Source of the DNA: Clostridia bacterium
GTDB taxonomy: Bacteria > Bacteroidota > Bacteroidia > Bacteroidales > 4484-276
DNA length: 34,128 nucleotides
Assembly: GCA_009928785.1 (NCBI GenBank)
Contig: SABY01000031.1
Location: 1 to 34,128 of the forward strand
Reading direction: 5' to 3'
The notes beneath the pieces are model-generated. The model was not told where the DNA came from, did not search any database, and saw nothing but the letters and a program-made list of their open reading frames with translations. Of this stretch, positions 1 to 8,490 are shown one piece after another; position 1 is the first letter of the stretch; every line of letters begins with the position of its first letter. The position numbers and the translations under genes were made by a program.

Positions 1-19
1 CAGCGGCCAGTGCGGGGGC

Positions 20-75
20 GCTCCCCTTCTCCTATAGGAGAATGCCTGTCCCGATTATCGGGAGGGCTGGGGGAT
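20..75. repeat. GC-rich palindromic intergenic element
   Basis: Two perfect palindromes lie side by side in non-coding DNA. Bases 27-42 form a 16-bp palindrome (TTCTCCTA/TAGGAGAA). Bases 49-63 form a 7-bp stem around one base (TCCCGAT-T-ATCGGGA). The segment also has runs of C and G on either side. It looks like a dispersed REP-type palindrome of the kind common between Bacteroidota genes. I infer this from form only, because its copy number in the genome cannot be seen here. Confidence 0.45.
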
Positions 76-170
76 GAGGTCATTAGTGGAAGCTCGTTTA
101 TTTAACGGAATTCGGGAACAATTTTAAGAATCAACAAATTCACATGAAACAAAAGACCCCCCTCTAACTC

Positions 171-188
171 CTCCGTCAGCCGACGGAG
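171..188. repeat. Short GC-rich hairpin downstream of mgsA
   Basis: CTCCGTC (171-177) and GACGGAG (182-188) form a perfect 7-bp stem with a 4-base loop. It lies about 90 bp past the mgsA stop, in the direction mgsA is read. No T-run follows it on the minus strand, so it is not a clear intrinsic terminator. A weaker 5-bp hairpin (TTACT 237-241 / AGTAA 251-255) lies between it and the gene. The rest of 1-279 holds no gene that I can support. Confidence 0.4.
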
Positions 189-279
189 AGAACGCCGACG
201 CACATGCTGCTGCTGTGGCTGGAATAACCAAAATGATTACTAAAAATATCAGTAAGCACCCCAATGCAAAGGTCAAACG

Positions 280-759
280 CTATCGGATGGATCGTTGCAA
301 GTATTCGCGGTAGTCGCGGCGCAGGGGTTCGTAGTCGCTGCCAAAGAGCGGCGAAGAGATGAGATAGTCGGCGCTGGCGCGGTTGGAAGCGGTGGGGATA
401 TTGTGCAGCACGGCCAGCCGCAGCAATGCTTTCACGTCCACGTCGTGGGGCTGCTGCTCCATGGGATCCCAGAAAAATATCAGGATGTCGATGTTGCCCT
501 CGGCGATCATGGCGCCAAGCTGCTGGTCGCCACCCAGAGGCCCCGACTTAAGGCGAATCATATTGGTGCCCGCTGCTTCTTCCTCCGTCAGCTCGCGGTC
601 GAGAACATCTTTAAGCAGCCGCCCGGTAGTTCCGGTGCATATCAGTTGGTGCCCCGCAAGTTTGCGGTGGTTCCATTTCACCCAGGCCATCATGTCGGGC
701 TTCATGTGATCGTGTGCCACCAGGGCAATGTTTTGTTTTTTCACTTCCGTTGGTACCAT
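280..759 (-). CDS. mgsA: Methylglyoxal synthase
   Basis: Converts dihydroxyacetone phosphate to methylglyoxal and phosphate, the entry to the cytosolic methylglyoxal bypass of glycolysis. The 159-residue protein spans the whole family fold. Visible signatures are AHDHMK (His18), the phosphate-binding region CTGTTGRLL, SGPLGGDQQ with the catalytic Asp78, DILIFFWDP with Asp91, and PHDVDVKALLRLA with His105. All expected catalytic residues are present. An in-frame TTG lies four codons upstream, but ATG at 759 follows an A/G-rich stretch (ATAGGACTG) and gives the usual N-terminus. It ends in TAG. It stands alone and is divergent from the regulator at 1197. Identity is very secure. Confidence 0.96.
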   Translation of the reverse strand: MVPTEVKKQNIALVAHDHMKPDMMAWVKWNHRKLAGHQLICTGTTGRLLKDVLDRELTEEEAAGTNMIRLKSGPLGGDQQLGAMIAEGNIDILIFFWDPMEQQPHDVDVKALLRLAVLHNIPTASNRASADYLISSPLFGSDYEPLRRDYREYLQRSIR

Positions 760-792
760 CAGTCCTATCAATTTTTGTTTTTATAATTTCGG

Positions 793-800
793 CAAAATTA
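793..800 (-). promoter_or_regulatory. Candidate -7 element for mgsA (TAATTTTG)
   Basis: Read on the minus strand this is TAATTTTG, matching the Bacteroidota -7 consensus TAnnTTTG, about 34 bases upstream of the mgsA ATG. I see no good -33 TTG/TTTG at the usual spacing, so the call rests on the -7 box and its position. Confidence 0.4.
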
Positions 801-912
801 CAACATTCGATTGATGCTGGAAATCTATTCTGGATGAATACCTTTTATGGCAAAAGGTTATATTCTTGATTTGGCGAAAGCCGAAAAGGATTAGTACGCA
901 GTCGGTGGTGCA

Positions 913-1028
913 TCAAATGTTTCGCACAAGGTAAATAATAAGGATAGCGCCACCAACAATCATTATGAGCGTAACAATGAGCGGCGGCAGCGAGGATCGT
1001 TTGCTTTCCTGGTTTCAGCGGTAGTCAT
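913..1028 (-). pseudogene. Possible decayed small membrane-protein ORF
   Basis: On the minus strand an ATG at 1028 opens MTTAETRK. After a +1 or -1 slip the neighbouring frame continues with a hydrophobic tail, SSLPPLIVTLIMIVGGAI then LIIYLVRNI, ending in TGA at 913-915. The hydrophobic frame itself begins just after a stop codon and has only an internal ATG, so as it stands it could encode at most about 16 residues. This may be the remnant of a short single-pass membrane protein broken by a frameshift, or it may be chance. Nothing else in 760-1196 looks coding. Confidence 0.2.
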
Positions 1029-1151
1029 AGCATGTGTATTTGGCAAATAATTCTCAAACCTGTACCCAATATTACTAAAAATATAGACGATGAACGAGCT
1101 TATCATGTACATGTTTTTGATGCTTAGAAAAATTTGGGGGTAATAATAAAG

Positions 1152-1159
1152 TACCTTTG
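1152..1159 (+). promoter_or_regulatory. Candidate -7 element for the hybrid regulator (TACCTTTG)
   Basis: TACCTTTG matches TAnnTTTG and lies 37 bases before the ATG at 1197. A TTTG at 1133-1136 could act as the -33 box, though the 15-base gap is shorter than usual. The box also argues that the true start is 1197: a TTG at 1134, upstream of the box, cannot begin the protein if this promoter is used. Confidence 0.5.
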
Positions 1160-1196
1160 GCGTCATAAAAAAAGAAATAAAAACTGCGCACACCAC

Positions 1197-4019
1197 ATGC
1201 CAACCAAACGAATCCTATTTATTATTGTTTCGATGCTGCTGATACTTAGAGCTACGGCGCAGTCCGGCGACACCACTTTGGTTATCGGCTTTTCGCAATG
1301 CACCACTGCCGACCTGTGGCGCGAAACCATGCACCGTGAAATGATGGTGGAGCTAATGCTTTATCCACAAATGCAACTGCTGATGACCGATGCCGAAAGC
1401 AGCAGCGAAAAGCAAATAGCGGATATCGAAAAGCTGGTGGCAGCAGGAATCGATCTGCTGATCATTTCGCCCAACGAAGCGGCTCCGCTTACACCCATTG
1501 CCGAGGAGGTATATAAATCAGGCATTCCGGTGGTGATCGTCGATCGAAAGATAAAATCGGATAATTATACTGCTTACGTGGGTGCCGATAACTACCTCAT
1601 TGGACGCGAAGCAGGCCGGTATGCTGTAAAGTTATTAAAGGGTTCTGGCAATATCGTTGAAATTACCGGACTACAAGGCTCCTCACCTGCTCAGGATCGA
1701 CAGCGCGGCTTTTTGGATGCTATTGCAAATTACGCTAATATTCGTGTGGTATTCTCCGGCTCTGGCCGCTGGAATTACGACGGCGGCGTAGAGATGATGC
1801 AGCAGGCGCTGGCTACCCGCAACAACTTTGACCTTGTTTTTGCTCACAACGACGTAATGGCTGCGGGAGCGTATCAGGTAATTGAAGCGCGCGGACTGAA
1901 CAACAAAATACACATCATAGGTATCGACGGACTGGCAGGCAGCCACGGCGGCCTCCAATATGTAATCGATGGCAAGCTCGATGCTACGCTGCTCTATCCT
2001 ACCGGCGGAGAAAAAGTAATTCAACTGGCATCACAGATTCTCAAGGGAGCTTCCTACCAAAAAGACAATATTTTGCAAACGGTTTTGATAGATGCCGCCA
2101 ATGCCAATGTAATCAAAGTGCAGACGGAATATATATTGTCGCTGCAAAAAAAGGTAGAAACACAAACTGAACATCTTAATCTGGAATCCGAAAAGCTCGA
2201 AAACCAGCAGCTACGCTTTTTGCTGGCGCTGGGGGCGCTGGCGCTGATCCTTCTGCTCGCCGCACTGCTGCTGCGGGCATTTCAGATGAAGCGCAAGGCG
2301 AACCGGCAACTGGCACTGCAAAATCAGGCCATCGAACAACAAAAGCAAGAGATGATGCTTCAAAACGAAAAACTCAAAGAAGTAAGTCAGCAGCTTATGG
2401 AGGCCACCACCGCCAAATTGCAGTTTTTCACCAATATCTCACACGAGTTTCGTACACCGCTTACGCTCATCCTCGGCCCGCTCGAGAATCTGCTGCGTGG
2501 TATGCAGCTTACGCCCGGCCAGCAGCACCAACTGGTGATGATACAACGCAATGCCCTGCGCCTGCTCCGGCTAATTAACCAACTGATGGATTTCAGAAAG
2601 CTGGAAAATCAGAAAATGAAACTCAACGCCGCAAAGTATGATCTTACAACATTTTTAAAAGAAACCTACGACAATTTTGGTGAGCTGGCCCAAAAAAAAG
2701 ATATCGATTTTAATTTTGTCAGCGCCGCCCCAAAAATGGAAGTCTGGTTCGATAGCGACAAGCTCGATAAGATCATGTTCAACCTGCTCTCGAACGCATT
2801 CAAATTTACAGCATCCGGTGGAAAAATCATACTTAGTTTGAGCGAAGGCGTAATGCCGCAGTCAGATAATAATGCTGCAGCCGCCGAAATAGAAATTACC
2901 GATACTGGCCGGGGCATCTCCGCCGAACATCTGCAACGTCTCTTCGAACGTTTTTATCAGGGCGATGCCAACGAAACCATTGCTATACAAGGTACCGGCA
3001 TCGGTCTATCACTTTCCAAAGGCCTTATCGACCTGCACCACGGAAAGATAGAAGTGGAAAGCGAGAAACAGAAAGGAACTACTGTCCGTGTATTTTTGCC
3101 TTTGGGCAGCTACCACCTGACGCAGGAGGAAATGATCGTTGCGCGGGAGGATGATCAAAAATCCGATAGGCAAATTCGCAGCATCCGACCCGAAACAGAT
3201 ATTTTACCCGACTTTTCCAGTATGCAGAACAATGATGTGCCTCATCCTCCTACCCAGGGCGCCATGCACGACGCAACAATTCTTATTGTAGAAGACAACG
3301 AAGATGTACGGCAATATATACGCAATAGCCTTCCGGCAGAATATACCATTCACGAAGCCGAAAATGGTGAGCAAGGATTGCAGCTACTCGAACAAACGGC
3401 TCCCGACCTTATCATCAGCGATGTGATGATGCCACTAATGGATGGATTGGAGATGACGCGTCGCATTAAATCCGATATAAAATATTGCCACATTCCCATA
3501 ATATTGCTTACCGCAAAGGCATCGCTGGAACACAAACTCGAAGGCCTCGAAATTGGTGCCGATTCGTATATCCCCAAGCCCTTCAACAGCCGCCACCTGC
3601 AGATACGTGTACAAAAACTCATCGAAAACCGCCAGCGCATCCGCCAGCATTACCGGCAAAGCCTGAGTTTTGATGACGATCTGCCAGCAGTGAGCAGTCT
3701 CGACAAGAACTTCCTAAACAAAGCTTTAAAAACCATCAACCAAAATATCGCTGACACCGATTTTGGCGTGGAAGAGCTGAGCCGTGAAATTGGCATGTCG
3801 CGCGTGCATCTGTATCGCAAGATCAAACAACTAACCGGATTAACGGTAAGCGAATTTATACGGTCGGTACGCCTGAAAAAAGCCATGCTTCTGCTCACCG
3901 ACAGCGGCCTCAACGTAAACGAAGCTGCCATGGCAACAGGTTTTGCCACTCCTTCCTATTTTGCCAAATGCTTCAAAGAACAATTCAAAATCCTTCCGTC
4001 GGAGGTACTAAAGAAATAG
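1197..4019 (+). CDS. Hybrid two-component sensor-regulator of the fructan locus
   Basis: A 940-residue one-protein phosphorelay. In order: signal peptide (about 1-22), a periplasmic type-1 sugar-binding domain (about 28-320, with LVIGFSQ, VAAGIDLLIISPNEA, IPVVIVDRK), one membrane helix (340-361), coiled linker, HisKA with SHEFRTPLTL (His416), HATPase with N box NLLSNAFKFT, DTGRGIS and GTGIGLSLS, a receiver with DVMMP (Asp742), and a C-terminal AraC-type double helix-turn-helix (about 840-940). The sensor is the periplasmic-binding-protein kind rather than the commoner beta-propeller kind. In B. theta, BT1754 has the same build and binds fructose, so fructose is the probable ligand (inference). 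It converges on the terminal GH32 gene with only 4 bases between stop codons. It ends in TAG. Confidence 0.93.
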   Translation: MPTKRILFIIVSMLLILRATAQSGDTTLVIGFSQCTTADLWRETMHREMMVELMLYPQMQLLMTDAESSSEKQIADIEKLVAAGIDLLIISPNEAAPLTPIAEEVYKSGIPVVIVDRKIKSDNYTAYVGADNYLIGREAGRYAVKLLKGSGNIVEITGLQGSSPAQDRQRGFLDAIANYANIRVVFSGSGRWNYDGGVEMMQQALATRNNFDLVFAHNDVMAAGAYQVIEARGLNNKIHIIGIDGLAGSHGGLQYVIDGKLDATLLYPTGGEKVIQLASQILKGASYQKDNILQTVLIDAANANVIKVQTEYILSLQKKVETQTEHLNLESEKLENQQLRFLLALGALALILLLAALLLRAFQMKRKANRQLALQNQAIEQQKQEMMLQNEKLKEVSQQLMEATTAKLQFFTNISHEFRTPLTLILGPLENLLRGMQLTPGQQHQLVMIQRNALRLLRLINQLMDFRKLENQKMKLNAAKYDLTTFLKETYDNFGELAQKKDIDFNFVSAAPKMEVWFDSDKLDKIMFNLLSNAFKFTASGGKIILSLSEGVMPQSDNNAAAAEIEITDTGRGISAEHLQRLFERFYQGDANETIAIQGTGIGLSLSKGLIDLHHGKIEVESEKQKGTTVRVFLPLGSYHLTQEEMIVAREDDQKSDRQIRSIRPETDILPDFSSMQNNDVPHPPTQGAMHDATILIVEDNEDVRQYIRNSLPAEYTIHEAENGEQGLQLLEQTAPDLIISDVMMPLMDGLEMTRRIKSDIKYCHIPIILLTAKASLEHKLEGLEIGADSYIPKPFNSRHLQIRVQKLIENRQRIRQHYRQSLSFDDDLPAVSSLDKNFLNKALKTINQNIADTDFGVEELSREIGMSRVHLYRKIKQLTGLTVSEFIRSVRLKKAMLLLTDSGLNVNEAAMATGFATPSYFAKCFKEQFKILPSEVLKK

Positions 4020-4023
4020 TTTT

Positions 4024-5598
4024 TTACCAAATCGACTTGTAAGGATAGTAAGTCCCTTGTTTCAGTTTGATGCTGCCATTGCGCGCATAAAGCGTGATGG
4101 TATCGAAATCCAGGTTTGGAAAAAAGATGTTGGTCATCACCGTCTGGCCGTCATCGGCAAAAAGTTCTACTGAAGCCACATCTATAAATAGCCGCATACG
4201 AATTGTTTCGTCGTGGGAGATGCGCTGTGCAATGACCCTTGCCGGAAAATTTTCGTTGAAATCGGTTTTGCCGGACTGGTTACGATCCACAAAAAACTGC
4301 TGCTTTACAGGCTCATAACCTATCAGTACCTGCTCGCCTGCTGCATTCGACAACTTAACACCAAACTCTGACGCCAGGCCAAATTGTGATCCGTTGCGCA
4401 TCATCACGGTTAAATCCAGTTCGCCGCACATTGGTTGTGCCTTGTCAATACCCTCAACAATTTTGTCGGCAGAAATCATTCCTGCTTCAAGTTGTATCGG
4501 GACCAGGCGAAGTTTTTTAAGTTCCTCCACCGGCTGCGAAATCAATCGAACCCCTGCGTTGGTATTTTCCAAAAGCAGTGTGCGCGGAAGTGTGGATGCG
4601 CTGCGCCATCTTTCGGTGGGCACGGTAGTGGCGTATTGCCAATTGCTCATCCAACCAATAAAAATCCTGCGTCCGTCCTCATCCGGAATTCCAGCCCAGG
4701 TAACGCCTGCGTAATTGTCTTTGCCCCAATCGACCCACAGTACAGTTTCGGGAGCATTTTCGTTGATGAATGTTTTTCCATCAAAATCACCAATAAAATA
4801 TTGCGTGGCAGAGCCGCCATTAATACCTCCCGGATTGATGCTCACCAGGAGCACCCATTTTTGTTGTCCGTCGATAGTCATCGGAAATAAATCGGGGCAC
4901 TCCCACACACCACCATGTGCGCCTTCGGTTTTCCCGTAATCGCTCTCGGCAGTCCAGTCGATAAGGTTGGGCGACGAATAAAAAGCAATATGATCCTGTG
5001 CTGCCAGGGTCATAATCCATTTCTTACCCGCTTGGTACCACATCACTTTTGGGTCGCGGAAGTCGCGGATGCCAGGATTATCGAGCACCGGATTTTGGGC
5101 ATATTTGTGCCAGGTTCTGCCACGGTCGGTGCTGTAGGCAAGCCCTTGCGTCTGAAAATTGTCGCGCCCTTCTTTTTCAATTTCAGGATTATGATAGGTA
5201 AAAATGGCAACAAGAGCGGGAGCTTCTGCAGTGCCTAACCCCGAAGTATTTTTATAATCCACCACAGCGCTGCCCGAAAATATCCAACCATGCTCGTCGG
5301 GAAAAAGCGCCACCGGCAAATGTTCCCAATGCACCAAATCGGTGCTGATGGCGTGCCCCCAGTGCATCGGTCCCCACACTGCATCGTCGGGATAATATTG
5401 ATAAAAAAGATGATATTCTCCGTTGTAATACACCATCCCGTTAGGATCGTTCATCCACATGCTGTCGGGCGTAAAGTGAAACTGCAGGCGGTGCTGCTCG
5501 CGTGCGGTTTGCTGCGGTGCTTCGGTTTGACAACTGCTCATCACCACCGCCATTACGGCGATTAGGACAAGGCTTGTCGAAATTTTAAAATGCTTCAT
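4024..5598 (-). CDS. GH32 fructanase, lipoprotein
   Basis: A 524-residue glycoside hydrolase family 32 enzyme that cleaves beta-fructosyl bonds of levan, inulin or fructo-oligosaccharides. The signal peptide ends in a lipobox (VMSSC, Cys23). The five-blade propeller has all three acidic residues: WMNDPNG (nucleophile Asp51), DFRDPK (stabiliser Asp182) and WECPD (acid/base Glu233). The C-terminal beta-sandwich ends without a sorting domain. Size and compact build fit an exo-acting enzyme. The residues after Cys23 (QTEAPQQ) are not strongly acidic, so surface export is uncertain and a periplasmic role releasing fructose is my preferred reading. It is the last gene of the run and begins 24 bases after the stop of its neighbour. 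Linkage specificity cannot be read from sequence. Confidence 0.93.
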   Translation of the reverse strand: MKHFKISTSLVLIAVMAVVMSSCQTEAPQQTAREQHRLQFHFTPDSMWMNDPNGMVYYNGEYHLFYQYYPDDAVWGPMHWGHAISTDLVHWEHLPVALFPDEHGWIFSGSAVVDYKNTSGLGTAEAPALVAIFTYHNPEIEKEGRDNFQTQGLAYSTDRGRTWHKYAQNPVLDNPGIRDFRDPKVMWYQAGKKWIMTLAAQDHIAFYSSPNLIDWTAESDYGKTEGAHGGVWECPDLFPMTIDGQQKWVLLVSINPGGINGGSATQYFIGDFDGKTFINENAPETVLWVDWGKDNYAGVTWAGIPDEDGRRIFIGWMSNWQYATTVPTERWRSASTLPRTLLLENTNAGVRLISQPVEELKKLRLVPIQLEAGMISADKIVEGIDKAQPMCGELDLTVMMRNGSQFGLASEFGVKLSNAAGEQVLIGYEPVKQQFFVDRNQSGKTDFNENFPARVIAQRISHDETIRMRLFIDVASVELFADDGQTVMTNIFFPNLDFDTITLYARNGSIKLKQGTYYPYKSIW

Positions 5599-5622
5599 TT
5601 TTTAATCCTTTATTATTTTTAA

Positions 5623-8355
5623 CTATCTCTTTATTAATAATTTCCTGGTCGTGCTTCCGGCATCGGTGAGGATTTGCACAAGATAAATTCCGTTTGCCGG
5701 AAAAATGTTGTTGGCAATATCATACCTTTGGTGCAAACCCTGTTCGGTAATGGTTGTGATTTTATTTCCGATACCATCATAAATATTGCAGACAAATTTC
5801 CTGGTCACCAGGCTGTGCAGTAGTTGGATGGTAATATCCTGCTGTGCGGCGGGATTTGGGAAAATCCGTATTTGATCTGCCGGCGCTTTATTTATTTCCG
5901 GAACCGGGGTTCCTGAATTGGGTGCTTTTATTTTCCATATTTTTAATGAATCAATAAATACCTCACCGCCAGTGGCAAATATTTTCATACCGTTGCTGGT
6001 CGTATCAGGGAATATCAGATTGGTCATCACCACCTTGCCGCCATTGGCAAATATTTCGATCGATGAGCGATCAACCAATATCTGTAGCCGGATTTTACCA
6101 TTTTCGGCAGGAAGCGGTGCCTGCTGTACTCGCGCAAAATCAGTGTTTCCGGTAAGTGCTCCGGAAGCCGAGCGATCGAAAATCAATTCCTGCTGCTATG
6201 CATCATATTTAACTAAAGTATGTTGTGTATTGCTGGTGCGGATTTCAAAACCCGTTTCATTGCTCTGATCCACAACCATAGTTACATCCAGCTCAAAAAC
6301 CTGCATCCGCAAGCTATCGAGAGCATGTTTTATCTCATTTAAAAATTGGTTATCAAAACGAATAACGCTGTCGCGCAATAGCTGCAACTCTTTTACGGGC
6401 TGCTGCATAAGTATGATTGTGCCGTCATCGTCGGCCAGCCGCACCTGCCGGGGCACAGTCATGGCGCCCCGCCAGGGAGCTGTGGGTGTAATACCGGCAT
6501 AACTCCAGTTGCTCATCCATGCCAGCCAGAGCCTTCGTCCGTCGTTGGCCGGAATATCAGCGTAAGATTGTGCTGCATAAAAATCCATCCCGTAGTCAAC
6601 CCGGCAAACAGGTGGATTTTGCGGTAACTGATTGGTTTGGATAATATGATCGACGTTGATGTGACCCCATCCGGCAGTAGCCGAATCGATGATTTCGATA
6701 TGCGCCTCAGTACCTGTCAGAGTCTGCACATCCCAGTATTTCCATTGTAATGTTTCGCTGTCGTCGCCCGTGGCTTCGCCAACCACAACTCCATCGGCTA
6801 TCAGCCGTATAAATGCCTTGTCGGGGTGATGGCCGCCGCCAATCAAAAAAGCAATATAGCTGCTGTCGATTACAAAATCAGTAGAGATCATTTTGCCTGT
6901 GGCCGCATCACCACCCATATAGGAATTGACAAGCTGCCCGCCCAAAAAACCTGTAATGGCCTGCTGTCCCGGCAAAGCCCCAGTGGCCGGAGCACTGCCA
7001 AAAGCGCTGCCACTCAGTTGCCAACCGGTGTAAGTAGCTTGTTCAAAATCCGCAATGATATTTCCAACGGGTGGCTCACCCTGCGTCATTGCCACTGCCG
7101 ACATAAAAAAATGGTCGGCCAGAATATGTCCCCAACCTCCGGTAGCGCTATCAGTAATTACAACCTGCGCCTGCTGTCCCTGATAATCGTTCACATTCCA
7201 GCTTTCCCAATAAAGGTATTCATCCTTGTTGCCGGTGCGGCTGTATATTTTTTCATTATTAATAAATAAAGCAATTGTTGCCTTGTCGGAGCGTCCGCCG
7301 CCAAACTTAAAGTTCAGATACCTTTGGGTAATATTAAAAACCGGCGATGTGAGCGTGCCGATGCTTTGATCGCCGCCATTGTAGGAATTGGCCAGCCCTG
7401 TGCCCAAAAAGCCAGCAACCGGAAGCTGATTGGGCAGCGCCCCCTGTGCAGGTGCCGTGCCGAACGCCGTGCCGGAAATGCTCCATCCGCCGTAAGTATT
7501 ACCATCAAAACTACCAATGACATCGCCGTAAGGCAAATCATCGATGGTTTCTTCGGGATAATCATCAGCCAGGAATTGCTGCCCGTTGAAGTGACCGATA
7601 AAATACTGTGATTTTCCGGGCGTCACGTCCACCTGCAACACCCACTTTATGTTGGCAGGATTTCCGTTTACGGGCAACGGGAATAGGTCAGGACATTCCC
7701 AGGCGCCACTTTGATCGCCTGCATTTCCGAAGTCGCTAAGGAAATTCCACTCCTTGAGGTTGTCAGAACTATAAAAGCGTACGCGATGTTTATCCGGTAA
7801 TGCCACCACCATGATCCATTGCTGTGATGGCGCAAACCAAATTACTTTGGGATCGCGGAAGTTGTCGTCGAAAAGATTCAAAACCGGATTGCCGGCATAT
7901 TGCTGCCAGGTTCTGCCGCGGTCGGTACTGTAGGCTACGTGCTGACGCTGGTTGCCCTGTGAGGCGGCTGTATAAACAACAACCAGGGGCGGGAGGCTGC
8001 CATCGCCAAAGCCACTGCTGTTATTCCAATCCATCACCGCGCTTCCCGAAAAAGCCATCACCTCATTCACTACCGGCAAGGCCACCGGCAGTTCCTGCCA
8101 ACCAAATAAATCACTGCTCACGGCATGACCCCAGCTCATATTGCCCCACTGGCTGCCCGAAGGATTGTATTGATAAAACAAATGATATTCACCATCGTAA
8201 TAAACAAGCCCATTGGGATCGTTAATCCAGTTTTGTGCGGGTGTAAAATGGAATACAGGACGATAGCCATCCGTAGGCATTTGTGCTTTGAGAAAAGTCA
8301 CCGACACCACAAGGCAAACCAGCAAGAAAATGTATTTTTTATTAAAAAAAAGCAT
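5623..8355 (-). pseudogene. GH32 fructanase with two inserted beta modules and T9SS tail, interrupted by an in-frame TAG
   Basis: One reading frame is cut by TAG at 6196-6198: the text reads KYDA-stop-QQELIFDRSASG, so a CAG-to-TAG change would explain it. Before the stop (719 residues) are a signal peptide (about 1-25), WINDPNG (Asp46), NFRDPK (Asp168) and WECPD (Glu220). Two homologous inserts of about 140 residues follow (about 278-421 and 432-572), resembling DUF4980, then the propeller resumes (DYGMDFYA, RRLWLAWMSNWSYA). After the stop come most of the C-terminal GH32 sandwich (LVDRSSIEIFANGGKVVMTN) and a T9SS type A sorting domain (IFPNPAAQQ, NGIYLVQI, LLIKR). Truncation would remove the sorting signal. 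TTG at 6186 or another internal start could only give a non-catalytic C-terminal piece. The start at 8355 is the first ATG giving a proper signal peptide. Confidence 0.88.
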
Positions 8356-8447
8356 TGTTATTTTTATTTTGATGTTCACAGAAATCCTACCGACTACCAT
8401 TCGTAACACAATTTATGGGGTATAAAGCCCACAATATTTTCCATCAG

Positions 8448-8462
8448 TTGACCCGTTGTCAA
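8448..8462. repeat. Small hairpin in the gap between two GH32 genes
   Basis: TTGAC (8448-8452) and GTCAA (8458-8462) form a 5-bp inverted repeat in the 135-base gap between the LamG-GH32 and the interrupted GH32. On the minus strand an A/T-rich run precedes it rather than follows it, so it is not a standard terminator. I see nothing else definite in this gap. Confidence 0.2.
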
Positions 8463-8490
8463 GGCAGGAGTATAAAAAATTTCTTTGCAT

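Noticed and set aside
963..1196. 77-codon minus-strand open frame
   Set aside because: It covers the regulator's promoter region and has no recognisable domain; only the small hydrophobic remnant noted at 913-1028 seemed worth recording.
6187..6198. TAG read as glutamine (alternative genetic code)
   Set aside because: Four other genes in the window (mgsA, hybrid regulator, LamG-GH32, recQ) end properly at TAG, so it is a normal stop here.
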